Shown here: positions 35,911 to 45,411 of the stretch, piece after piece
Position numbering within the stretch: position 1 is the stretch's first letter
Layout of the letters: every line of letters starts with the position of its first letter
Assembly (NCBI RefSeq): GCF_016009175.1
Contig: NZ_JADUCM010000022.1
Span: 1 to 64,000, forward strand
Source of the DNA: Pseudomonas alkylphenolica
GTDB lineage: Bacteria > Pseudomonadota > Gammaproteobacteria > Pseudomonadales > Pseudomonadaceae
Direction: 5' to 3'
DNA: 64,000 nt
Position numbers and translations under genes: made by a program
The notes under the pieces: model-generated
Told to the model about the DNA's origin: nothing
Database searches by the model: none
Seen by the model: the letters and a program-made list of their open reading frames with translations, nothing else

Positions 35911-36684
35911 TCAGTAGCCTTTAAAGTCAGGTTTGCGCTTTTCGGCGAACGCGCGCACGCCTTCTGCCATGTCGTAGGAGCGCTGGTGGTTGCGCAACTC
36001 CAGCAGTTCCTGGCGCAGAGCGTCGGCACGCGATTTATCGGCGGCGTCGTTGGCGACTTTTTTCATTTTGCGCAGCACCAGCGGGCTTTTTCCGGCCAGT
36101 TTGTCGCCCAGGACCTGAACACGCGCGAGCAGCTCGGCGTCGGCCACCACTTCACTGACCAGGCCGTAAAACTTCATGTCTTCGGCAGGCAGAGCGTCGC
36201 CGGTGAACAGCATGTACTTGGCGATGTTCTCCGGGATCTTGCGCGGCAGTACCGCTGCACCGCCGCCGCCAGGGAACACCCCGAAGTTGGAGTGGGCATC
36301 GCCAAAACGGGCACTCTGGGCGGCAATCACCAGGTCGCAGCACAGTACGGTTTCCAGGCCGCCAGCGAGGGCCAGGCCGTTGACGGCGGCTATAACCGGC
36401 TTGGGAAAGGCGCGCAGGGCATCGAAAAACGTCACGATGGTGTCCAGCAGGTCTTTTTCGCCGGGAAGCGGGGTGCCACCAGCCTTGAGGTCGGCGCCGG
36501 CGCAAAAGGCGCTGCCGGTGGCGGTCAGGGCGATCACCCGCACCTGGTTGTCGTTCTCCCAGGCGTGCAGGCGGGCGGTCATGGCCTCCAGCATTTCACG
36601 GTTCAGGGCATTCATGGCTTTCGGGCGGGTCAGGGTTATCCATCCCACCTGGCCTTTGATTTCAAAAGAAACGGACTCGCTCAT
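35911..36684 (-). CDS. Enoyl-CoA hydratase/isomerase (crotonase family)
   Basis: The 257-residue protein shows the crotonase plan: FCAGADLK near residue 65, the oxyanion-hole segment ALAGGLETVLCCDL near residue 105 and a C-terminal segment EGVRAFAEKRKPDF typical of hydratases. The Glu in AGGLE fits one catalytic glutamate; the second position of classic hydratases is not clear, so isomerase or another crotonase reaction is possible. I chose the ATG at 36684 (MSESVSF) after TTGAGGATTGAAG. It is the first gene of the minus-strand operon and is divergent from the second LuxR regulator, which may control it. Confidence 0.88.
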   Translation of the reverse strand: MSESVSFEIKGQVGWITLTRPKAMNALNREMLEAMTARLHAWENDNQVRVIALTATGSAFCAGADLKAGGTPLPGEKDLLDTIVTFFDALRAFPKPVIAAVNGLALAGGLETVLCCDLVIAAQSARFGDAHSNFGVFPGGGGAAVLPRKIPENIAKYMLFTGDALPAEDMKFYGLVSEVVADAELLARVQVLGDKLAGKSPLVLRKMKKVANDAADKSRADALRQELLELRNHQRSYDMAEGVRAFAEKRKPDFKGY

Positions 36685-36750
36685 CTTCAATCCTCAATCA
36701 CGCTGCAATTGACGTTTCTGTCTGAATTGGAAGTTACGCGAGTGTCCCGA

Positions 36751-36781
36751 CGCCCCACCCCCCCCCTTGCGGACGGGGGCG
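36751..36781. repeat. C-run/G-run intergenic element upstream of LuxR paralogue 2
   Basis: CGCCCC at the left and GGGGCG at the right can pair, with a further run of nine C inside. It lies in the 167-base divergent gap between the crotonase and the second LuxR regulator. It is an imperfect member of the C/G hairpin family. Confidence 0.4.
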
Positions 36782-36851
36782 CCCACCCGGCTGTCTGTAG
36801 CAGGATGCGGGCGACATCCAGGCAACAATGCCAAGGGCGGAGACTCTAATA

Positions 36852-39563
36852 ATGCATACAAATGTCATCAACGCCGGCGATCTGCTGGTCGCCACCAAGT
36901 TCTCGCCACCGCGCCTGAACGCCCGGCACATTGTTCGTAGCCAGCTGCTCAGTCGCCTGCGCGAGTCACAGCCGTGCAGCGCAACGCTGATTACTGGGGG
37001 AGCAGGCTTTGGCAAGACCATTCTGCTCGCGCAGTGGCGCCTGGAGCTGATGAAGGCCGGGCTGGACGTGGCCTGGATCTCGTTCAGCCGCGACGACCGG
37101 CAGTTCGGCAGCTTCCTCTCGTATTTGCTCGAGGCGTTGCAGCGTCTGGGGATTGCCGTCGAACAGGACTGGCTGCACAGCGATGGCAGCGAGCAGTCGA
37201 TCAACACCCTGATCGCCATCGTTACCCACGCCGCGCAAGGCATCGACAAAGAACTGCATCTGCTGATGGACGACTTTCATCACGTGGAGTCGCCAGCGGC
37301 GCACCGCTTGATGCAGAAGCTGTTGGACCATTGCCCGGCAAACCTGCATATCACCCTTGCTTCCCGGTCGACGCCGGCGTTGAGCCTGGGTCGCTTGCGC
37401 ATGCAGGGGCATGTGGTCGAGATCGATACCGTCGAACTGCCGTTCGACACCGCCGAAACCCGTGATTTTTTCAAGCAAAACCTCAGCACGCTGGTACTGA
37501 GCGCTGACGAAGAACGCCTGATCCATGACTTGACCAGCGGTTGGCCGGCGAGCCTGCAGCCGATTGCAACCATGTTGCGGGTGCGACCGAGCAAGCGTGC
37601 GCACCTGCGTTCGATCCTGCGCAATTCAGCGGACCTGCAAGCCTACCTGGCCGAAGATGTGTTGGTCTGCCTGTCGCCGGAACTGCTGGATTTCATGGAA
37701 AAAGTCTCGATACTGCGGCGTTTCAACGCCGACCTTGGGGCATTCGTCAGTGCCAATCACCACGCTCCGGAGATGATCAAGCGTGCTGAAGACGAGAACC
37801 TTCTGATCTACCGGATCGAATCGGATGACAGCACCCCGTGGTACCGCTTCCACCCCTTGTTCGGTGAGTTTCTCACCCAGCGTCTGGCGGCCCGCGGTGA
37901 GGGTGCGGTACAGGCACTGCATCGCCGCGCGAGCCAGTGGTTCGCCGAGCATGAGTATCTGGTCGAGGCAGTGCGCCACGCCAACCTTGGCGGGGATCGC
38001 GACTACGCGATCAAGGCGATGGAAGAGGCGGCGTCGACGACCTGGAGCATGGCCTATATCAGCCCGATGTTGAGCCTGCTTGAGCGTTTGCCGCAGGACA
38101 CGCTGTTTGCCCATCCGCAGCTGTTCATCATGGGCTGCCTGACCTATGCCTTCACCGCCCGGCCGGAAAAAGCGCAGCGCTGGCTTGAGCAGATGCGCCG
38201 CAGCGATGCGGCGCGTAATCCGGCGATCTCTTCGAAACTGGTCCTGGCCGACGCGGCCATCGCCCTCCAGCTTGATCAGCCACGGCGCGTCATCAGCTTG
38301 CTGGAAGCAGCCCACCAGGCACCTCTGGAGAACCGCTCGTTGCGCTATATCAGTTTCTCCGGGCTGGCCACTGCCTACCTCTCCGTGGGCCGTGCAGCGG
38401 ATGCCCGCAAGCTCCATGAACAGTACCCGATTGACCTGCAAGACCGTGCCAACGACATGGCCATGGTATTTGAAAGTACGCAGGCCCTGGCCCGGCTCAA
38501 GGAAGGCAATGCCCGCCAGGCCTTGAGCATCGGCGAGCAGGTGATCGCCCGCGCCGAGGAGGCCTACGGGCGCGGGTCGGTGTCTGCCAACCTGTGCGCG
38601 GCCACGCTGTGCGATGCCTATTACGAACTGGACCAGCTGGATGATGCCTTGCGCGTACTGGCCAATCGCAGCGGCATTTTGCGCTCTTCCATGCCGGACG
38701 TGATGATCCGCGCTTCGCTCTGTCGTGCGCGTATCACCCTGCAGCAAGATTCACCCCAGGCAGCGCTGAGTTTTCTCGACACCCAGGGCGCACATTTTCA
38801 GGTGCTGGAGCTGGACCGTTTGTTGGCATTGATTCTGGCCGAGCAGGTACGCGTGCTGGTGCTGCAAGGCGAAAGCCGCCGCGCTGCCGAGGTGACAGGA
38901 CGCCTGACGAGCCTGGCCGCCGCACAGCGCCCGAATGCTGAAAGCCGCGAGGAGATCAATTACCTGGTGGCATTGTCCCGGGTACGTCTGGCGCTGGCGG
39001 CGCAGGACGGGCAATCGGCACTGGACGCGCTTGCGGCCATCCATGCCCACGTCGAGCAGTCAGCCCGTGGCCGCAGCTGGGTCAGGGCGCACCTGCTCAG
39101 CGCGCAGGCCCATGCCCTGCTGGGGCAGACGCTCGCAGTGGTGGAAAACCTGCAGGAGGCGCTGGCATCAGGCGTGAGGATGGGCTTGGTGCGCACCTTG
39201 CTCGATGAGGGCCAAGGCGTGCTTGACTTGCTCGCCACGCACCTGGAAGCCATCAGCCAGGCACCGGCCGCTGCCGAGTATGTGCAGGCACTGCTCAATC
39301 GCAAGACGCCCGTGCACACGCCGGCACCACTGGCCTGTGCGAGCAGGAGCCGGGTCGATTCGCCACGGGCCAGTCTGACTCCGCGCGAGCTGGAAATTCT
39401 CGGGCTGGTGGCCCAGGCGATGTCGAACAAACGTATTGCCCTGACCCTCAATATCACCTTCGGCACGGTGAAATGGAACGTCAAGAACATCCTCGCCAAA
39501 CTCGGCGTGTCGAGCCGCTATGCAGCGATCACCCTGGCCCGCCAGCAAGGTCTGCTCGAGTAG
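36852..39563 (+). CDS. Large LuxR-family ATP-binding regulator (MalT/AlkS-like), paralogue 2
   Basis: The 903-residue protein has the same layout as the regulators at 9968 and 52066: a conserved N-terminal VATKFSPPR, a Walker A motif GGAGFGKT (residues 49-56), a Walker B-like LHLLMDDFHHVE, a long TPR-like region and a C-terminal LuxR helix-turn-helix (TPRELEILGLVAQAM through VKWNVKNILAKLGVSS). The ATG at 36852 is placed after GGCGGAGACTC; an ATG at 36828 has no ribosome site. It faces the minus-strand synthetase-thiolase operon and precedes the plus-strand acyl-CoA dehydrogenase operon, so it is well placed to activate both when a pathway intermediate binds. Confidence 0.93.
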   Translation: MHTNVINAGDLLVATKFSPPRLNARHIVRSQLLSRLRESQPCSATLITGGAGFGKTILLAQWRLELMKAGLDVAWISFSRDDRQFGSFLSYLLEALQRLGIAVEQDWLHSDGSEQSINTLIAIVTHAAQGIDKELHLLMDDFHHVESPAAHRLMQKLLDHCPANLHITLASRSTPALSLGRLRMQGHVVEIDTVELPFDTAETRDFFKQNLSTLVLSADEERLIHDLTSGWPASLQPIATMLRVRPSKRAHLRSILRNSADLQAYLAEDVLVCLSPELLDFMEKVSILRRFNADLGAFVSANHHAPEMIKRAEDENLLIYRIESDDSTPWYRFHPLFGEFLTQRLAARGEGAVQALHRRASQWFAEHEYLVEAVRHANLGGDRDYAIKAMEEAASTTWSMAYISPMLSLLERLPQDTLFAHPQLFIMGCLTYAFTARPEKAQRWLEQMRRSDAARNPAISSKLVLADAAIALQLDQPRRVISLLEAAHQAPLENRSLRYISFSGLATAYLSVGRAADARKLHEQYPIDLQDRANDMAMVFESTQALARLKEGNARQALSIGEQVIARAEEAYGRGSVSANLCAATLCDAYYELDQLDDALRVLANRSGILRSSMPDVMIRASLCRARITLQQDSPQAALSFLDTQGAHFQVLELDRLLALILAEQVRVLVLQGESRRAAEVTGRLTSLAAAQRPNAESREEINYLVALSRVRLALAAQDGQSALDALAAIHAHVEQSARGRSWVRAHLLSAQAHALLGQTLAVVENLQEALASGVRMGLVRTLLDEGQGVLDLLATHLEAISQAPAAAEYVQALLNRKTPVHTPAPLACASRSRVDSPRASLTPRELEILGLVAQAMSNKRIALTLNITFGTVKWNVKNILAKLGVSSRYAAITLARQQGLLE

Positions 39564-39677
39564 CGGGATGCTGACAACGGCCGTTACGCCCTCCCGAGAG
39601 GATAGGCGCGTACGGCCCTGGTCAGCCGCCATGCTCAGGTCAACTTCGACTATCCGACCCGGTTCAAGAGGAAGACC

Positions 39678-40823
39678 ATGAGCGATACATCTGCAGTATT
39701 CCTGAGCGAGCAGGAAATCATGATCCGTGATGCCGCCCGCAAGGTGGCGCAAGAGGTGGTGGGCGCTACGGCAGCCGAGCGCGACCGAACAGGTGCCTGG
39801 CCACATGCGGAGCTCAAAGCGGTGGCTGAGCTCGGCTTTCTGGGCATGCACATTCCCGAGGCATCGGGTGGTGCCGGGATGTCCTTTCCCGAATATTGCC
39901 TGTGCATCGAGGAGTTCGCGGCGGCGGACGCCGGTTTCGCCACCATCCTTCATGTGCACAACGGCATGGCCGACATGCTTCACCGTTTTGGCACCCAAGC
40001 GCAAAAGGACCGCTACCTGGCCGGGATGATTTCCGGCGAGCTGATCGCTGCGGGCTTGCTTACCGAGCCGCAGGCCGGTTCCGACACTTCAGCATTTCGC
40101 ACCACGGCTCGCCGCGAAGGCGACCACTATGTGCTCAACGGCAGCAAACAATTCATCTCCAATGGCAACGAAGCCGGTATCGCCTTCGCCATTGCCGCGA
40201 GCACCGAGACCGCAGAGGGCCGCAAAGGCCCGAGCATGTTCATCATCGATCCACGCGAGCCTGGCTACATCGTCACCCGGGTTGAAAGCAAGATGGGCCA
40301 GCGCTCCGCGCACGTCGCCGCGATCCAGCTGGACAACTGCCAGGTGCCGGCGCAGAACCTGCTGGCAGAAGAAGGTACGGCATACAAGCGCCTGATGGCG
40401 ACACTGTCCGAAGGCCGCATCGGCATCGCCGCCGTTGCTGTGGGGGCCGCCCGTGCCGCGCTGGAGGCTGCGGTCAAATATGCCCAGGAGCGTGAGGCCT
40501 ATGGCGCGCCGATCATCAACCTGCAAGGCGTGGCATTCGATCTGGCTGACATGGCCACTCAGTTCGAAGTGGCACAACACTACATGCTGCACGCAGCGCG
40601 GCTTCACGGTGCCGGTGTGCCCTGCGCCAAAGAGGCGTCGATTGCCAAGCTGTTCGCCAGTGAAATGGCCGAGAAGGTCTGCTCCGAGGCGCTGCAGATT
40701 CACGGTGGCTACGGCTACCTGAGTGACTTCCCGGTGGAGCGGTATTGCCGTGATGTGCGGGTGACCAAGATTTATGAGGGAACCAGTCATATCCAGAAAG
40801 TAATCATTGCCCGCAACCTGTAG
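39678..40823 (+). CDS. Acyl-CoA dehydrogenase (paralogue of 20344)
   Basis: The 381-residue enzyme has a complete acyl-CoA dehydrogenase fold, with LLTEPQAGSD in the middle domain and KIYEGTSHIQK at the C-terminus, whose Glu is the likely base. It is nearly collinear with the protein at 20344, so the two arose by duplication. The ATG at 39678 follows AAGAGGAAGACC. A crotonase gene follows after about 70 bases, which suggests an operon for dehydrogenation and hydration. Confidence 0.95.
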   Translation: MSDTSAVFLSEQEIMIRDAARKVAQEVVGATAAERDRTGAWPHAELKAVAELGFLGMHIPEASGGAGMSFPEYCLCIEEFAAADAGFATILHVHNGMADMLHRFGTQAQKDRYLAGMISGELIAAGLLTEPQAGSDTSAFRTTARREGDHYVLNGSKQFISNGNEAGIAFAIAASTETAEGRKGPSMFIIDPREPGYIVTRVESKMGQRSAHVAAIQLDNCQVPAQNLLAEEGTAYKRLMATLSEGRIGIAAVAVGAARAALEAAVKYAQEREAYGAPIINLQGVAFDLADMATQFEVAQHYMLHAARLHGAGVPCAKEASIAKLFASEMAEKVCSEALQIHGGYGYLSDFPVERYCRDVRVTKIYEGTSHIQKVIIARNL

Positions 40824-40892
40824 GCCAGGCTGCCTGTCGACCTGGGCACGGCCCGCGTATGCTGGCCGATGCCCCTTGAGGAGGGAAGGGAC

Positions 40893-41693
40893 ATGACTGA
40901 GAGTGCAGTGCTTTATGAACGGATCGGCAAGACAGCGCTGATCACCTTGAACCGGCCGCAGAAAAGGAACGCCTTCGAGGCGGCCATCAACGATGCCTTG
41001 CCCGCAGCTGTAATGAAGGCGCGCGACGATAGTGCCGTGCGCTCCATTGTGCTGACCGGGGCGGGGGCCACATTCTGTTCCGGCTTCGACCTGGGTAGCC
41101 TGGACCCCGGCGAGGACCCGGCATTTGCCGGGCGCACGCTGGTACAGGGCTTTCATCAATGGTTCGGAAGCTTTGCCGATATGCCCAAGCCGGTTGTTGC
41201 TGCCGTCGATGGTGCAGCTGTCGGTGCCGGCTTTTCCCTGGCCCTGGCTGCGGACTTCATGTTTGTCACGCCGCAGGTAAGGCTGTTGCCGACGTTTCTC
41301 AGCCTCGGCCTGGTGCCGGACCTGTCGATGCTGTATGTGCTGCCGCGCCTGGTCGGGCTGGCAAAAGCCAAGGAGCTGATCTTTTGCGCCCGTGCGCTAG
41401 ATGCACAACAGGCATTGGCACTTGGCCTGGCGCAGGCGATCATTCCTCGAGAGCAATTGCTTGAGAGTGCCTTGCAGTTTGCCCGGCAGTTCGATGAAGC
41501 ACCCGCGGATGCGCTCGGTATGGCCAAGACCTTGCTCAACCGTGCCTTTGAGACCGATCGCCCGGCGATGACCGAGTTCGAAGCCAGCGCGCAGTCGATG
41601 TGCGGCGCCAGCCGCTACCATGCCGAAGCCGTACGGCGCTTTCTCGGTAAAGAGGGTTTGTCCTACCGAGGGGCGGTGCTACCGCCGCCGTAA
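40893..41693 (+). CDS. Enoyl-CoA hydratase/isomerase (crotonase family)
   Basis: The 266-residue protein has the crotonase signatures FCSGFDLGS near residue 65 and the oxyanion segment AVGAGFSLALAADF near residue 107. The position that is Glu in standard hydratases is Gly-Phe here (AGFS), which is more like isomerases or other crotonase reactions, so a plain hydratase role is not certain. The ATG at 40893 follows TTGAGGAGGGAAGG, a very strong ribosome site. It follows the acyl-CoA dehydrogenase at 39678 and precedes a thiolase operon. Confidence 0.87.
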   Translation: MTESAVLYERIGKTALITLNRPQKRNAFEAAINDALPAAVMKARDDSAVRSIVLTGAGATFCSGFDLGSLDPGEDPAFAGRTLVQGFHQWFGSFADMPKPVVAAVDGAAVGAGFSLALAADFMFVTPQVRLLPTFLSLGLVPDLSMLYVLPRLVGLAKAKELIFCARALDAQQALALGLAQAIIPREQLLESALQFARQFDEAPADALGMAKTLLNRAFETDRPAMTEFEASAQSMCGASRYHAEAVRRFLGKEGLSYRGAVLPPP

Positions 41694-41822
41694 GCCCCAA
41701 ATAGGGAGGGGCCGAGCGCATGAGCGTGCACCTATCCTTGAGACTCACCGCCTGCCGCCCGTCATGATCCGGCGCACACGCCCCTGAAGGCCGGCAGACT
41801 ATCCAACGCTGAGGAGTAAGAC

Positions 41823-43010
41823 ATGAGGCAGAAAGTCGTCATCGCGGGTGTCGGTATGATTCCCTTCGTCAAACCTGGCCAGAGCGAGACCTACGCAGTC
41901 ATGGGTGAACAGGCCGTGCGTCTGGCCCTGGCCGATGCCGGGGTTGGCTACGAGTCAGTGCAGCAGGCCTATGCCAGCTTCGTGTTCGGCGACTCCACCT
42001 GCGGTCAGCGCGTTCTCTACAACGTTGGCATGACCGGTATCCCGGTGATCAACGTCAACAACAATTGCGCCAGTGGTTCTACCGCGTTGTTCCTGGCCAA
42101 TCAGGCGATTGCCAGCGGCATGGTCGACATCGTCCTGGCGTTCGGCTTTGAGCAAATGATTCCTGGTGCCATCGGCAGTGCCTTCCCCGATCGTCCGAGC
42201 CCGTTGGAGCTTTTTCTGGATCAATGCGACGAAGCGATTCCTGGCGCGTCTCAGATCCCGGCCGCGCTGCGCATATTCGGTAGCGCCGGGGTGGAGCACA
42301 TGAAACGCTTCGGCACGCCGCTGGAAACCTTCGCCAAGATTCGCGCCAAGGCCAGTCGTCACGCTGCCAACAACCCCAAGGCGGTATTCCGCAAGGTGAT
42401 CACCACCGAAGAAGTCATGGCCGATCAGGTGGTCTGGCCTGAGGTCATGACCCGCTTGATGGCCTGCCCGCCGACCTGCGGCGCCGCAGCGGTGGTGTTG
42501 TGCAGTGAAGCCTATGCATTGAAACATGGTCTGGACCGTAGCGTGTCGATTGCCGGTCAGGCCTTGACTACCGACGGCGCGGAAACCTTCAAGTCCGGCG
42601 ACATGCGCGATGTTGCCGGGTTTTCGATGTCACGGGCGGCGGCGCAGCAGGCTTACGAAATGGCCGGCATCGGTGCTGAAGACGTGCACGTGGTTGAACT
42701 GCACGACTGCTTTGCCCAGAACGAGCTGTTGACCTATGAATCGCTTGGCCTGTGCCCGGAAGGCGGGGCGCAGAAATTTGTCGACGATGGTGACAATACC
42801 TATGGCGGCCAGTACGTGGTCAACCCGTCCGGCGGCCTGCTTTCCAAAGGCCACCCGATCGGTGCTACGGGCCTGGCGCAGAGCACCGAGCTGGTCCAGC
42901 AACTGCGTGGCCGCGCCGAACAGCGCCAGGTAGAAGGCGCACGGATCGCCCTGCAACACAACGTCGGCATCGGTGGCGCCTGCGTCGTCACCCTGTACCG
43001 CAAAGACTGA
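41823..43010 (+). CDS. SCP2-type thiolase
   Basis: The 395-residue thiolase has the nucleophile in NNNCASGSTA near residue 88, the HDC motif in ELHDCFAQNE and GHPIGATG near the C-terminus, so all catalytic residues are present. It is of the SCPx group, which cleaves 3-ketoacyl-CoAs including branched and sterol side-chain forms. The ATG at 41823 follows TGAGGAGTAAGAC. An acyl-CoA dehydrogenase pair and a MaoC hydratase follow with gaps of 13, 15 and 36 bases, so this is the head of a four-gene operon. Sequence layout is closer to the inactive-looking relative at 59243 than to the thiolase at 34622. Confidence 0.93.
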   Translation: MRQKVVIAGVGMIPFVKPGQSETYAVMGEQAVRLALADAGVGYESVQQAYASFVFGDSTCGQRVLYNVGMTGIPVINVNNNCASGSTALFLANQAIASGMVDIVLAFGFEQMIPGAIGSAFPDRPSPLELFLDQCDEAIPGASQIPAALRIFGSAGVEHMKRFGTPLETFAKIRAKASRHAANNPKAVFRKVITTEEVMADQVVWPEVMTRLMACPPTCGAAAVVLCSEAYALKHGLDRSVSIAGQALTTDGAETFKSGDMRDVAGFSMSRAAAQQAYEMAGIGAEDVHVVELHDCFAQNELLTYESLGLCPEGGAQKFVDDGDNTYGGQYVVNPSGGLLSKGHPIGATGLAQSTELVQQLRGRAEQRQVEGARIALQHNVGIGGACVVTLYRKD

Positions 43011-43023
43011 CAGGGGAAACACC

Positions 43024-44220
43024 ATGGATTTTCGACCTGATGCCAGCCTCGAGGTGTTCCGCCAGGAGGTTCGTCAGTTCCTTCGGGACCAGGTCCCGGC
43101 AGACCTGAAAGGGCAGCAGCGCTGTACCCGCTCGCCACGCGAGCAGATCATGCGTTGGCAAAAGCTCCTCAACGAACGTGGCTGGGGGGCACCGTACTGG
43201 CCCAAGGAGCACGGCGGCACGGGCTGGACGGTGCCGCAGATCCTGGTGTTCGATGACGAGTGCAGCCTGGCTGGCACACCGACCCAGGATGGCTTCGTGC
43301 ACAAGATGCTCGGGCCGGTGCTCAATGCCTTCGCCACGCCTGATCAAAAGGCCGAGCACCTGCCGGCCGTGTTCAATGGCGAACGTTTGTGGTGCCAGGG
43401 TTTTTCCGAGCCTGGCGCCGGCTCTGACCTGGCGTCGCTGCGCACCCGTGCCGAGCGTGACGGTGATTGCTACGTGGTCAATGGCCAGAAGATCTGGACC
43501 AGCTACGCCCACCACGCGGACTGGATTTTCCTGCTGGTGCGTACCGACCCGCAGGTGAAGAAGCAGGCGGGTATCAGCTTCCTGCTGGTGGACATGCGCA
43601 CGCCCGGCATTACCGTGCGGCCGATTCGCAGTATCGACGATGCCCATCACTTGAACGAAACCTTCTTCGACAATGTACGGGTGCCGGTGGGTAACCTGAT
43701 TGGCAGCGAAGGGCAGGGCTGGAGCATTACCAAGTTTCTGCTCAACAACGAACATGCCACCACCGCCGATTTACCCGAACTCAAACGCTACATGCGCGAA
43801 CTGCGCTTGATTGGCACAACGCTGCAGGTGGCCGGCAAACCGTTGTTCGAGCGTCCGGAGTTCGCCCTGAAACTGGCGCGCCTGGAGGTTGAGCTGCAGG
43901 CGATCGAGATGCTGGTGCAGCGTGTTGCACGCCTGGATGAACAGCAAAACCCGGCGTCCCACACCCTGGGGTCGATGCTCAAGATTCGCGCCACTGAACT
44001 GCAGCAACGCATGACCGAGGCGCAGATCGAGGCACTGGGGGATTACGGTGCGATTGCCTATGCGCATCCGCATGAGGCCGATCCACAGCAGCCGTTTCCG
44101 CTGCAGGCGCTTGCCCGGGGTATCAGCAACGATATGTTCCTGCGCCGGGCGTCGACCATCTACGGCGGCACCAGTGAAGTGCAGCGCGGCATTATCGCCA
44201 AGATGCTGTTCCAACTCTGA
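43024..44220 (+). CDS. Acyl-CoA dehydrogenase, large subunit of a probable heteromeric pair
   Basis: The 398-residue protein opens with FRQEVRQFLRDQVPADLKG and has GFSEPGAGSD in the middle domain. The C-terminal YEGT position reads YGGTSE, so the base is not there. A Glu in LLNNEHATTA near the start of the C-terminal domain is the likely replacement, as in isovaleryl- and long-chain-type enzymes. The next gene encodes a second, shorter acyl-CoA dehydrogenase. Adjacent pairs of this kind form alpha2-beta2 enzymes in actinobacterial cholesterol side-chain degradation (FadE/ChsE pairs), which act on bulky acyl-CoAs. The ATG at 43024 follows AGGGGAAACACC. Confidence 0.92.
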   Translation: MDFRPDASLEVFRQEVRQFLRDQVPADLKGQQRCTRSPREQIMRWQKLLNERGWGAPYWPKEHGGTGWTVPQILVFDDECSLAGTPTQDGFVHKMLGPVLNAFATPDQKAEHLPAVFNGERLWCQGFSEPGAGSDLASLRTRAERDGDCYVVNGQKIWTSYAHHADWIFLLVRTDPQVKKQAGISFLLVDMRTPGITVRPIRSIDDAHHLNETFFDNVRVPVGNLIGSEGQGWSITKFLLNNEHATTADLPELKRYMRELRLIGTTLQVAGKPLFERPEFALKLARLEVELQAIEMLVQRVARLDEQQNPASHTLGSMLKIRATELQQRMTEAQIEALGDYGAIAYAHPHEADPQQPFPLQALARGISNDMFLRRASTIYGGTSEVQRGIIAKMLFQL

Positions 44221-44235
44221 TATCAGGAAACCGCT

Positions 44236-45375
44236 ATGGATTTCGAATTCACTTCGGAACAACAACTGTTGCAGGACAGCCTGCGACGCTATGTAGACAA
44301 GGCCTACAGTTTCGAAGCGCGTACTGCGCTGCTGGCAGCGGGCAAGAACGGTAGCGCCGAAAACTGGGGCATCTTTGCCGACAACGGCTGGTTGATGGCC
44401 GCGTTGCCGGAGGCTTATGGCGGGCTTGGCGGTTCGCTCGTGGATACAGTGATCATTGCCCAGGAACTGGGTCGCGGCCTGGTACTGGAGCCTTTCCTCG
44501 GCTGTGGCGTGCTGGCCGCACAGACCCTGCTGGGCGCCGCTAGCGAGGCGCAGAAAGTACGCCTGCTACCGCAGGTGGCCGATGGCTCCTACCGCGTAGC
44601 ATTGGCCTACAGCGAGCCAGGTTCGCGTGGTATGCCTGAGCCGGTTGCGCTGCAGGCCGAGCGCATCGGCGACGGTTATCGCCTGTCCGGGCGCAAAAGT
44701 CTGGTACTTGGGGCGCCGGGGGCGGACGCCTTCATCGTTTCTGCACACATACCGCAGACCCCGGGCGTCAGCCTGTTTCTGGTCGAAGCAGGCTGCGCCG
44801 GCCTCGAATGCCAAACGTTGCCACTGCACGATGGCAGTTGGGTCCAGGAGCTGCAGTTCGATGGCGTTGAAGTTGCTGCCGATGCTTTGCTCGGTGAGGC
44901 AGGGCAGGGCTTGCCCGGGCTGCGCCAGGGGTTGGCCAACGGCATTGTAGCCCTGTGTGCCGAGCTGATCGGGGCGATGGAAAAAACCCTTGAAGTCACC
45001 GCTGACTACCTCAAGGTACGCCAGCAGTTCGGCGTGCCCATCGGTTCGTTCCAGACACTGCAGCACCGCCTGGCCGATATGGCTGCGGAACTGGAGCTGG
45101 CGCGGTCAAGCCTGCACGTGGCCCTGGCGTCGATGGCCAACGATGATGAAACGACCCGCTACAAGACTGTTTCCGGCAGCAAGATGCTCATTTGCCGCGC
45201 CGCCAGGTTTGTCTGTGGCCAGGGCATCCAGTTGCACGGCGGTATCGGCATGACTGAAGAGTACCTGGTCGGCCACTACTACAAGCGTGCCGTCGTCGCC
45301 GACGTGTTGCTCGGTAGCAGTGACGGTCACGAAGCCGCCTGCGCGGCCGCATTGCAGGCCGAGTTGCGCGCCTGA
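44236..45375 (+). CDS. Acyl-CoA dehydrogenase, small subunit of a probable heteromeric pair
   Basis: The 379-residue protein starts MDFEFTSEQQLLQDSLRRY and retains the FAD-side C-terminal segment QLHGGIGMTEEYLVGHYYKR. The middle-domain loop is altered (AYSEPGSRGMPEP), and no Glu is found at the usual base positions, so it may be the non-catalytic or FAD-sharing subunit of an alpha2-beta2 enzyme with the product of 43024. The genes are 15 bases apart. The ATG at 44236 follows CAGGAAACCGCT. The pairing is inferred from family organisation. Confidence 0.9.
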   Translation: MDFEFTSEQQLLQDSLRRYVDKAYSFEARTALLAAGKNGSAENWGIFADNGWLMAALPEAYGGLGGSLVDTVIIAQELGRGLVLEPFLGCGVLAAQTLLGAASEAQKVRLLPQVADGSYRVALAYSEPGSRGMPEPVALQAERIGDGYRLSGRKSLVLGAPGADAFIVSAHIPQTPGVSLFLVEAGCAGLECQTLPLHDGSWVQELQFDGVEVAADALLGEAGQGLPGLRQGLANGIVALCAELIGAMEKTLEVTADYLKVRQQFGVPIGSFQTLQHRLADMAAELELARSSLHVALASMANDDETTRYKTVSGSKMLICRAARFVCGQGIQLHGGIGMTEEYLVGHYYKRAVVADVLLGSSDGHEAACAAALQAELRA

Positions 45376-45411
45376 TCCGCCCACAGACAGACCCTCGAGA
45401 ACCGCACAACA

